Positions 1 to 9,900 of a DNA stretch of 64,000 nt are shown one piece after another. A program made the position numbers and the translations under genes. Numbering within the stretch: the first letter of the stretch is position 1; every line of letters begins with the position of its first letter. The notes below the pieces were generated by a model, which saw nothing but the letters and a program-made list of their open reading frames with translations, ran no database searches and had not been told where the DNA came from. Origin of the DNA: Cladorhizidae sp. MBARI D1340-BT2 (taxonomy: Eukaryota > Porifera > Demospongiae > Poecilosclerida > Cladorhizidae); the NCBI GenBank assembly GCA_028752905.1, contig JAQNBH010000012.1:23035112-23099111 (forward strand). The letters are read 5' to 3'.

Positions 1-238
1 AGAGCTAATTATAAAGTGACTCGACCAAATTTGCTCACTTTCTTTAAGTCTAAGATGTACTTGCCCATCATAGGAAGAAGATGGATCCTAAACTTCATAG
101 GTAATAGAGAAGCTCTGATCAAATAAGAATGTTTTTGGACGCTACATTATTGAGAACAGAGTATTCAAAGCCTTGTTTACTTTTAATTGTTGCTTGGTAA
201 CTGTAGGTGGTAAGTTGGACCCCTAGCACCTACAGATA

Positions 239-811
239 CAGTAGACCCTCACTAATCCGAATAGCCTGGGGATCTGAGTAGTTCGGATTAGTGAAATTTT
301 CGGATTAGTGAAATGTATGAATATTATTATATTGAACTCGGAATTTGTTTATTTTTTGCAGGTGTGGGTTGAATACTGGGAGTATAAGTAATTTTTAATC
401 ATTATGTTCCCTTCCCATCCTCATTCTTTTAGCAGAACTCCGGAATCCCATCTCAGTCATCTTCCTTTTGCATCCTCGCAACTCGCTGCCCTTCTTCTTT
501 ATGTCTGAGATAGTGGAGACTCCAACTCCATAATGTTTAGCTAGTAATTTGTAGCTTTTCTTCCTGAGCTGGGCCAGGATCTCGACCTTCTCCTCAATGG
601 TAAGGCTCTTGTGTGCTCTTTTCTTCTCCATATCACTGCAGCTGCATCGTATGACATGCTCGTGGTAGGTTCATAATGGCACGCATTTTGAATTAAAAAA
701 AAAAATTTTTAAATTTTTTAAATTTTATTTATTTTTATTTTTTGCTACCTAATGCCGTTCGGATTAGCGAGGTTTCGGATTAACGGGGTCCGGATTAGCG
801 AGGGTCTACTG
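239..811 (-). mobile_element. pogo/Tigger-type DNA transposon, 573-bp internally deleted copy
   Basis: The ends are inverted repeats beginning CAGTAGACCCTCACTAATCC on the left and its near complement (ending GAGGGTCTACTG) on the right. The element is flanked on both sides by the dinucleotide TA (237-238 and 812-813), the target duplication of the Tc1/mariner/pogo superfamily. Inside is only the DNA-binding part of the transposase. The motif TTCGGATTAG recurs near both ends, as expected for transposase binding sites. It sits in a CCNY intron. Confidence 0.85.
395..631 (-). CDS. Tigger/CENP-B-type helix-turn-helix remnant
   Basis: A 78-codon frame opening MEKKRAHKSLTIEEKVEIL and continuing LAKHYGVGVSTISDIKK. 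This is the psq/CENP-B N-terminal HTH of pogo-family transposases. The second HTH and the DDE catalytic domain are absent, so it could bind DNA but not transpose. The frame is intact from ATG to stop, unusual for such a short relic. Confidence 0.75.
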   Translation of the reverse strand: MEKKRAHKSLTIEEKVEILAQLRKKSYKLLAKHYGVGVSTISDIKKKGSELRGCKRKMTEMGFRSSAKRMRMGREHND

Positions 812-813
812 TA

Positions 814-1665
814 GTATCCATCATATCCGTTATATTTCTCCTTCTTGTTCATACTAGACATACAAGTGTTCACTTGAAGCTAAGGCAGAATTACACCTCC
901 ATTCTATACTTGGTCCTCTCTCTGTCACATTCAGTTCAACTTCCAATAGCTCTAAGTTCTCTGCAACGCCATCTGAACTCCACTTCTACTGCATGCTACT
1001 ATCCACATATATATATGTATCAGTCAAAATTATACTCACTCTCTCAATCTCCACATCGCTATCCATATGTTTATGTTTTCCTGGAATAGTTTAGAAAAAA
1101 ACTGCTTGCTGGAGCTTGTAGCTGAATCTTTCGGGAGGCAGGTCTCGCACAATGAAGGGCGGGGGAGATATTGATCAGTAATTATGGTGCATGGTAAAGG
1201 GGCAGTCATAAAGAAGAAGCCCATCATGGATTCGTGACCCTCGTTGTTACAACTACTAACACCAAGCCATGTATCTGTGACGCTCATCAGGTAAGGGATT
1301 AGATTACATGGATATTAAGAACAACTCTTTTTTTTCTTCCCCTCTTCTTAGTCAGAAAGTGAGAAGAATTGAAAGAAACAGCTGATGTGGTTCCACATTA
1401 AGAGAGCAACAGTATATATATATTCGTTGTACGTGTGCGCAAAGGAATATGGTTGGGAAATGGCCTCCTTCTGTACATGATAATAACTTGCCTTGTCTGG
1501 GGAAGGTGGAGGATTTCTGTTAGGGTTGAATATATCCCTTCCCCGGCTCCTTCCCTGTAACCACTGCTATGGGATATTCAGAAGTGTTTTGTTTTGTAGT
1601 GTGCATGTGTGGTGTGCACTACCCAGGAACTCAATACATGTCCAGCAGCACCACAACCTTTCCCA
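814..1665. other. Intron sequence, nothing recognised
   Basis: CCNY intron between the Tigger copy and the first satellite block. It holds short open frames only, one of 83 codons on the minus strand at 1036-1287 that I do not recognise. No repeats beyond a short TATATA run. Confidence 0.4.
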
Positions 1666-1872
1666 AGACATTCCGGGATTCTTGGGACTATCCCGGGATA
1701 TCCCTAGTGAGGGTGACTGACTATACAGCATGGATACTGGAATACTTGTATCCTAGGATACTTGGGACTATCCCGTACTGGAACACTTGTATCCTAGGGT
1801 ACTTGAGACCTCACAGGATGTCCCTAGTGAGGGTGACTGACTATACAGCATGGATACTGGAATCAGTGCTAG
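1666..1872 (+). repeat. Dispersed satellite, about 2.5 units (also at 54655-55110)
   Basis: Units contain GGACTATCCCGGGATATCC, then AGTGAGGGTGACTGACTATA and GCATGGATACTGGAATACTT. The same sequence forms an array in a PIKfyve intron 53 kb away. Confidence 0.8.
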
Positions 1873-1941
1873 GGCTAAGGATATTCTAGAGCCAAGACTA
1901 AGGATGAGAACATTCAAGGAGGTCTGAAATGCGCTGGTGTT

Positions 1942-2810
1942 CTAGGTAAGGTTATGACAGCTGGGTGTCACTCTATTGTAGTGCGATAACCCTTTCTTGT
2001 GGTTTATCTGAATGCCATCCTCAAGTGTGTACTCTATGATGATCAGAATGATGACTGGGAGCTGATGACGTGATAGATACATTTCTTTTACCAATGTTTC
2101 TGCCAACCTTCTCTGGACCTCTTTAGGCAGATAGTGAATAGCTGACATGTGCCAGTCACATGATGTGCACATGGTCCATGACATGTATGGTTGCTTTAGT
2201 CTAGAAATGCCGCACCAAATCAGAGTGATATAATGGGTGTGGTTTCATATGTAGGGATTCCATCAATCGGGTAGCTCCAGTCCCTCGTCCCCCATTGAAG
2301 CGCTGATCCCTGGGTGCGAGATAGATGTGCCACACCTCCTTCACAAACAGATCCCTCCATGTGCTAGCTCTCTGTCACAGAACTCTCCTCCCACAAGACC
2401 AGGCGGAGGTGCTGTGACTGGTACATGACAGTGGTGTGCATGATTCCTTTGGAGTCTTGCCCAAAGAGACCTTTGTGGTAGTGGTCTGCAGTAGTTTCAC
2501 GTTGGTTGCCCTGGTGTGCATGAATGACTGCCAGGGAGAAGTTGTGCTTGCCATTCACTATGGAGTAGACAGGTTAATCAGTACCTGCTTGTGGTCAGTG
2601 CGTGTGCAAGCGGCCTTCGTGACATGCTGTGCATCATTTTGAGTAGAAGCTTAATTAAGATTCCAACTTAGTTTGCTTCCATGGTATGGATAAGAACAGC
2701 TTCACTGCCCTAACAGATCATGCAGGAAGTGTCTTCTCTAGTCTTCGTGTGTCCTCCCACATTGGCATCACTTCCTGGAAATTCCATCGTGTTAGAACAG
2801 TTTCGCTGAA
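1942..2810 (-). other. Coding-like patches on the minus strand, unidentified
   Basis: Three or four open stretches in different minus-strand frames look protein-like. One near 2558-2365 contains GKHNFSLAVIHAHQGNQRET. One near 2380-2201 has no ATG start and contains TWRDLFVKEVWHIYLAPRDQ. One at 2184-1942 contains IHYLPKEVQRRLAETLVKE. A further one near 2800-2695 follows a TGTCTTTCAG acceptor-like site. They could be exons of a small gene nested antisense in the CCNY intron, or a decayed transposon. I recognise no family. Confidence 0.25.
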
Positions 2811-2930
2811 AGACAAAACCAGAGTGAGCTAGCTGTTGGGAGGGTCTCTAGCAACAAGCTTCATGACGTAACATCTTGTCGTTTGAAGGCTTGTAGCTGA
2901 TTAGTGGACGAATCATGAAGTTGGGAGGCT

Positions 2931-3795
2931 GAGTATTCAGCACCTCACCAAGAGAAGGGTTTCCATGGAGGAGTATTCAGCACCTCACCAGGAGAAGGAT
3001 TTTATTTACATGGAGGAGTATCCTGGTCATTGTCACCCCACGCCCACTTGGTGGCTATGCCCTCATGGAGTATTGTACTGGGTCACTGATCTCTCCATGG
3101 AGGAGTATTCTGCACTTTACCAAGAGAAGGATTTCCATGGAGGAGTATTCAGCACCTCACCAAGAGAAGGATTTCCATGGAGGAGTACTCAGCACCTCAC
3201 CAAGAGAAGGATATCCATGGAGAGTATTCAGCACCTCCCCAAGAGAAGGATTTCCATGGAGGATTGCTCAGCACCTCACCAAGAGAAGGATTTCCATGGA
3301 GAGTATTCAGCACCTCACCAAGAGAAGGATTTCCATGGAGGAGTATTCAGCACCTCCCCAAGAGAAGGATTTCCATGGAGGATTGCTCAGCACCTCACCA
3401 AGAGAAGGATTTCCATGGAGAGTATTCAGCACCTCACCAAGAGAAGGATTTCCATAGAGGAGTACTCGGCACCTCACCAAGAGAAGGATTTCCATGGAGA
3501 GAATTCAGCACTTCACCAAGAGAAGGATTTTTAGAGGAGTATTCAGCACCTCACCAAGAGAAGGATTTCCATGGAGGAGTATTCAGCACCTCACCAAGAG
3601 AAGGATTTCCATGGAGGAGTACTCAGCACCTCACCAAGAGAAGGATTTCCATGGAGGAGTATATTCAGCACCTCCTCAAGAGAAGGATTTCCATGGAAGA
3701 GTATTCAGCACCTCACCAAGAGAAGGATTTCCATGGAGGAGTATTCAGCACCTCACAAGAGAAGGGTTTCCAAGGAGAAGTATTCACCACTTAAC
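2931..3795 (+). repeat. 40-bp minisatellite (about 19 units, with 37-bp variants)
   Basis: Units contain CACCTCACCAAGAGAAGG and ATTTCCATGGAGGAGTATTC. Some units lack three bases (GGAGAGTATT). The array is interrupted once, at about 3003-3095. Long open frames across it are a by-product of the repeat. Confidence 0.92.
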
Positions 3796-4112
3796 CTAGA
3801 AAAGGACCTCCATGTGCATGCTTGGATCTCTGCTCTAGTTCCATGCAAGCACTGGTACGTTCACAGCCTGCTGCCAAGAGGCACCGAGGCACTGCCACAC
3901 CCTTTCGTAGGACATCGTGAGGTATCCTAGTGGAGAATCACTGCAGCTCAGATCACAGCATTAGGACTAGCGGTATTCTGGGCTTGGAGGGTTAGGGCTA
4001 GATGTGTTCTAGGAATAAGGTTGTGTGTATTCTAGGGGTTGGGCTAGAGACAGCCCAGGATAGTCTCAAGTGTCCTGGCATATCTGGGATGTCTTAATGG
4101 TTGCATCAGCGC

Positions 4113-4877
4113 TCGGAGCTCAAGGGACATGTGCTACACCTCCCTCACTGGGAGCACAAGAGACATGTGCCACACCTCATGTTGCCCCTCACTGGGAGCA
4201 CAAGAGACATGTGCCACACCCCATGTTGGTCACCCCTCACTGGGAGCTCAAGAGACATGTGCCACACCTCATGTTGTGCCCCTCACTGGGAGCACAAGAG
4301 ACATGTGCCACACCCCATGTTGGTCACCCTCACTGGGAGCACAAGAGACATGTGCCGCACCTCATGTTGGTCACCCCTCACTGGGAGCACAAGAGACATG
4401 TGCCACACCTCATGTTGTGCCCCTCACTGGGAGCACAAGAGACATGTGCCACACCCCATGTTGTGCCCCTCACTGGGAGCACAAGAGACATGTGCCACAC
4501 CTCATGTTGTGCCCCTCACTGGGAGCACAAGAGACATGTGCCACACCTCATGTTGGCACCCTCACTAGGACAAGAGACATGTGCCACACCTCATGTTGTG
4601 CCCCTCACTGGGAGCACAAGAGACATGTGCCACACCCCGTGTTGTGCCCCTCACTGGGAGCACAAGAGACATGTGCCACACCTCATGTTGGTCACCCCTC
4701 ACTGGGAGCTCAAGGGACATGTGCCACACCTCATGTTGTGCCCCTCACTGGGAGCACAAGAGACATGTGCCACACCTCATGTTGTGCCCCTCACTGGGAG
4801 CACAAGAGACATGTGCCACACCTCATGTTGTGCCCCTCACTGGGAGCACAAGAGACATGTGCCACACCCTGTGTTGG
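4113..4877 (+). repeat. 46-bp minisatellite (about 17 units)
   Basis: Units contain TCACTGGGAGCACAAGAGAC and ATGTGCCACACCTCATGTTG, followed by TGCCCC or GTCACCCC. Because 46 is not a multiple of 3, every frame cycles through the repeat, giving spurious long open frames. Confidence 0.93.
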
Positions 4878-5221
4878 TCAAAGCACATTCTTGTCACCAT
4901 AGTGGATTGGACCTGTGTACAGTGACTGATACTCTCCCAAGAGTGGGTAACTGTTTCCATACCATCCCACTTCACTTAGTTTTGTGCCAATGGATGCAGC
5001 TTTGCTGGATTTTGTCCTCTCTCTTTCCCATTTTCTATGTTCCCCTCCTCCCTCCGCCGCATGGGAATCCGCCGAACTTTGCCCATATTTAGGGAGGGCA
5101 TGGATGAGTTGAATTTCCTATCTTTCCTCACCTCACCCTGTAGGTTACTTTCACGGGGTTGGAGAGAAATGATCACTTAATTAAGAATGTGATTGATAAA
5201 TTTCTGCCATCTGACGTCTGC

Positions 5222-6800
5222 TTCCCTCCCTTACATAATATCCTATAAAGAATACTGTTCTCCCTTACATAATATCCTACAAAGAATACTGTTCTCCCTT
5301 ACATAATATCCTATAAAGAATACTGTTCTCCCTTACATAATATCCTACAAAGAATACTGTTCTCTCTTACATAATATCCTATAAAGAATACTGTTCTCCC
5401 TTACATAATATCCTATAAAGAATACTGTTCTCCCTTACATAATATCCTATAAAGAATACTGTTCTCCCTTACTTAATATCCTATAAAGAATACTGTTCTC
5501 CCTTACATAATATCCTATAAAGAATACTGTTCTCCCTTACATAATATCCTATAAAGAATACTGTTCTCCCTTACATAATATCCTATAAAGAATACTGTTC
5601 TCCCTTACATAATATCCTACAAAGAATACTGTTCTCCCTTACATAATATCCTACAAAGAATACTGTTCTCCCTTACATAATATCCTATAAAGAATACTGT
5701 TCTCCCTTACATAATATCCTACAAAGAATACTGTTCTCCCTTACATAATATCCTATAAAGAATACTGTTCTCCCTTACATAATATCCTACAAAGAATACT
5801 GTTCTCTCTTACATAATATCCTATAAAGAATACTGTTCTCCCTTACATAATATCCTATAAAGAATACTGTTCTCCCTTACATAATATCCTATAAAGAATA
5901 CTGTTCTCCCTTACTTAATATCCTATAAAGAATACTGTTCTCCCTTACATAATATCCTATAAAGAATACTGTTCTCCCTTACATAATATCCTATAAAGAA
6001 TACTGTTCTCCCTTACATAATATCCTATAAAGAATACTGTTCTCCCTTACATAATATCCTACAAAGAATACTGTTCTCCCTTACATAATATCCTACAAAG
6101 AATACTGTTCTCCCTTACATAATATCCTACAAAGAATACTGTTCTCCCTTACATAATATCCTATAAAGAATACTGTTCTCCCTTACATAATATCCTATAA
6201 AGAATACTGTTCTCCCTTACATAATATCCTATAAAGAATACTGTTCTCCCTTACATAATATCCTATAAAGAATACTGTTCTCCCTTACATAATATCCTAT
6301 AAAGAAGACCGTCTTAATGCATTCCCTCCCTTACATAATATCCTACAAAGAATACTGTTCTCCCTTACATAATATCCTACAAAGAATACTGTTCTCTCTT
6401 ACATAATATCCAACAAAGAATACTGTTCTCCCTTACATAATATCCTACAAAGAATACTGTTCTCCCTTACATATTATCCTACAAAGAATACTGTTCTCCC
6501 TTACATAATATCCTACAAAAAATACTGTTCTCCCTTACATAATATCCTATAAAGAATACTGTTCTCCCTTACATATTATCCTACAAAGAATACTGTTCTC
6601 TCTTACATAATATCCAACAAAGAATACTGTTCTCCCTTACATAATATCCTACAAAGAATACTGTTCTCCCTTACATATTATCCTACAAAGAATACTGTTC
6701 TCCCTTACATAATATCCTACAAAAAATACTGTTCTCCCTTACATAATATCCTATAAAGAATACTGTTCTCGCTTACATAATATCCTATAAAGAATACTGT
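5222..6800 (+). repeat. 34-bp minisatellite (about 46 units) with higher-order structure
   Basis: Units contain CTCCCTTACATAATATCCTA and TAAAGAATACTGTT, with a TATAAAG/TACAAAG polymorphism. A TCTCTT-type variant unit (5362 and 5804) and a CTTACTT variant unit (5468 and 5910) each recur 442 bp apart, exactly 13 units. The CCAACAAAG variant recurs 204 bp apart (6 units). The array stops 25 nt before the CCNY exon at 6825. Confidence 0.95.
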
Positions 6801-6824
6801 CTTAATTGTTGTGTTGCACTACAG

Positions 6825-6939
6825 ATCTACCTGGAGAGATTACTCCACTATTCGGACCTTGACCTGCATCCTAGCAACTGGAAGAGGATCCTTCTAGGAG
6901 CCATCTTGCTTGCTTCTAAGGTCTGGGACGACCAGGCAG
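6825..6939 (+). CDS. CCNY: CCNY exon (cyclin box, middle)
   Basis: The exon follows a TACAG acceptor and ends before GTTGGC. It is 115 nt: 38 codons plus one base. It encodes the cyclin-box helix with [20 protein letters not shown]. The exon begins immediately after the end of the 34-bp minisatellite array in the preceding intron, only about 25 nt from its last unit, so the array abuts the branch-point region. Confidence 0.93.
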
Positions 6940-9900
6940 GTTGGCGGAGGAGTTTTGTATTTGCTGCTTATTAATATTTATTAATGTATGAATAATATGC
7001 TTGTCTGCGCGCGTGTGCTACGCTACTGAGCATGCGCAGCACAACATGTCAGTCAGAAATGCTGAAAGTCCGAGATAGAGCTACTTCAGCAGAGAGTCAG
7101 TAGCGGAGAAGAGTAAGAGCAAGTATCATTATGCCTCCCAGGGGATGGGAAGAGGGAGAAGAACGGCATGAGCACGTGAGGAAAGAAGCGCTCGGAGAGA
7201 GCGGAAGAGAGATGGGCAGAGTCTAGCGAAAGCAGATGGTGAAAAATACATCTGGTGAGAGCTAAATGGACAAGGGCAGACATTGAGGAAGCAGCATTGT
7301 AGGTGAGGAGGGAGATGTATGGGGAGAGCTGAACAGTGAAAGGCAGAGACAAGCGAGAAGGACAAGTGAAAGTCCTAGCAATGCACACGTCTACCTCGGG
7401 CCTATGTCCACACTGTGCCTGCATTGTCATGCTAAGGTTTACTACGGAGACTGCTGCCACAATGGCAAGTTAGTCTACTACGATGATGTTCTGAGTCTCC
7501 ACAAACGCTGCAAGAACAAAAACATAAGAGTGCCTTCTCCTTACCTAAAATAGTTGTGTAATTATTATTGCAGGCGGTGCATATGTATGGTCAGTTATGA
7601 TTAGTGGCTTCTGGCATTAAAGGGAAAAATAAAATAACTACAGAATGTCGGCGGGTATCGGCTGGTTACTATTATTAATACTACTACTTACACTGCTGTT
7701 ATTTTAAAGGCAGCTTTAATTATTATGATTATTATGTCATTATATTCATGACTATATAATTCTATTCATTGTTTTTAACTAACCTGATGGATTAAAATTA
7801 AATAAAAAATGCCATGAGGTAAGCAAACAAACACTACATTGTGCCATGTCTGCAGTAAAACTTGCTGTGCAGTGGAACGTGTCCATTCGGGAGGAGGTAC
7901 CCACGTAGCTTTCCTCTGCATAAGAGCTTCCAGAAGAGGGGCCATCCCATAATGGCAGTTGCCAATGCATCTATTTTCTTCTTTCTTTCCAGTTTTTGAT
8001 GGATATGTTTGCGGTTCAGTAACTTATACACACTCACTGACCCCCTCCAATAGGACACAGCTATTGTGTAATGGTTCACACTCTACTGGGCATGTGTAGG
8101 AGGGAATAATCGTGTGTTCAGTGCACATGGTTTATTTTTTTGTAGTGAACGACGTCCGAGGTTGTGCTTGGAGGGACTCACGTTCGTCAATGTGTATAAC
8201 CAACCCTAGTTCTGTGGCTATGGGTATAGACTAGGGAGTCAGGGGCGTGGACTAGGAGTGCTTTCCTTGAAAGTATATTCTCGTAATGTTTGCTGTTCGG
8301 AATATCCACGAAAACTGATTCACTCAAAATGTTCCTTGATGTGCTCTTCCATGTATCAGTCCAGGCTGTGCACACTGCAAGTGTATCAGTCGAGGCAGTC
8401 CTCACTGCAAGTGTATCAGTCGAGGCAGTCCTCACTGCAAGTGTATCAGTCGAGGCAGTCCTCACTGCAAGTGTATCAGTCGAGGCAGTCCTCACTGCAA
8501 GTGTATCAGTCGAGGCAGTCCTCACTGCAAGTGTATCAGTCGAGGCTGTCCTCACTGCAAGTGTATCAGTCGAGGCTGTCCTCACTGCAAGTGTATCAGT
8601 CGAGGCAGTCCTGCTCTTCCATGTATCAGTCCAGGCTGTGCACACTGCAAGTGTATCAGTCGAGGCAGTCCTCACTGCAAGTGTAACAGTCGAGGCAGTC
8701 CTCACTGCAAGTGTATCAGTCGAGGCAGTCCTCACTGCAAGTGTATCAGTCCAGGCTGTGCACACTGCAAGTGTATCAGTCGAGGCAGTCCTCACTGCAA
8801 GTGTAACAGTCGAGGCAGTCCTCACTGCAAGTGTATCAGTCGAGGCAGTCCTCACTGCAAGTGTATCAGTCGAGGCAGTCCTCACTGCAAGTGTATCAGT
8901 CCAGGCTGTGCACACTGCAAGTGTATCAGTCGAGGCAGTCCTCACTGCAAGTGTATCAGTCGAGGCTGTCCTCACTGCAAGTGTATCAGTCGAGGCAGTC
9001 CTCACTGCAAGTGTATCAGTCGAGGCAGTCCTCACTGCAAGTGTATCAGTCGAGGCTGTCCTCACTGCAAGTGCATCAGTCGAGGCAGTCCTCACTGCAA
9101 GTGTATCAGTTGAGGCAGTTCTCACTGCAAGTGTAACAGTCGAGGCAGTCCTCACTGCAAGTGTATCAGTCGAGGCAGTCCTCACTGCAAGTGTATCAGT
9201 CGAGGCAGTCCTCACTGCAAGTGTATCAGTCGAGGCAGTCCTCACTGCAAGTGTATCAGTCGAGGCTGTCCTCACTGCAAGTGTATCAGTCGAGGCAGTC
9301 CTCACTGCAAGTGTATCAGTCGAGGCTGTCCTCACTGCAAGTGTATCAGTCGAGGCAGTCCTCACTGCAAGTGTATCAGTCGAGGCAGTCCTCACTGCAA
9401 GTGTATCAGTCGAGGCTGTCCTCACTGCAAGTGTATGTGCATGGTCAATCTGCAAGTTAAATTTTTTCACATGAGCTCTGTTAAAACTCTGTTGGCACTT
9501 AGAAGCCGCTCCCTACTACTAGATGGAAAACCGCTCCCTTCCAATTAGAAAGCCGGTCCTACTACTAGATGGAAGCTACTTCCAGTATACATGTCCACAT
9601 TCACTCTACAATATGTCATTTTAACTTGAAAATCTCCAAGATTTTTTTCCGGGGCGAGCATCACTTGTTCCTGGCCCTCCTTTTTTACATGGTGCTGCCT
9701 TCTTAAACATGGGTGGACCTTTAAAGTAGTTTCGTGGAACTCCTGATCTAGAACTGAAATGGTCTCAAGTGGACATGCCTCAAATATGTGTTGATCATAA
9801 TTAGAGCAGATTTAGCGAATTCTTTATATAAATAGGTAAATCAATTATCAACCAAACCTGGTGCTTTTGGGGGGGGGGGGGGGCTCTGGATCTTGTTTCC

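Noticed and set aside
4070..5092. 340-codon frame with Cys/His-rich repeats
   Set aside because: It results from a 46-bp satellite cycling through all frames. The CxxC-like motifs are a coincidence of the unit.
5222..6800. Regular 34-bp repeats resembling a CRISPR array
   Set aside because: The units are contiguous without unique spacers, lie in an intron of an animal gene and show higher-order satellite structure.
8187..9470. Open frames of 427 (-) and 394 (+) codons
   Set aside because: They are translations of a 30-bp minisatellite, open in both directions, with no conserved domain.
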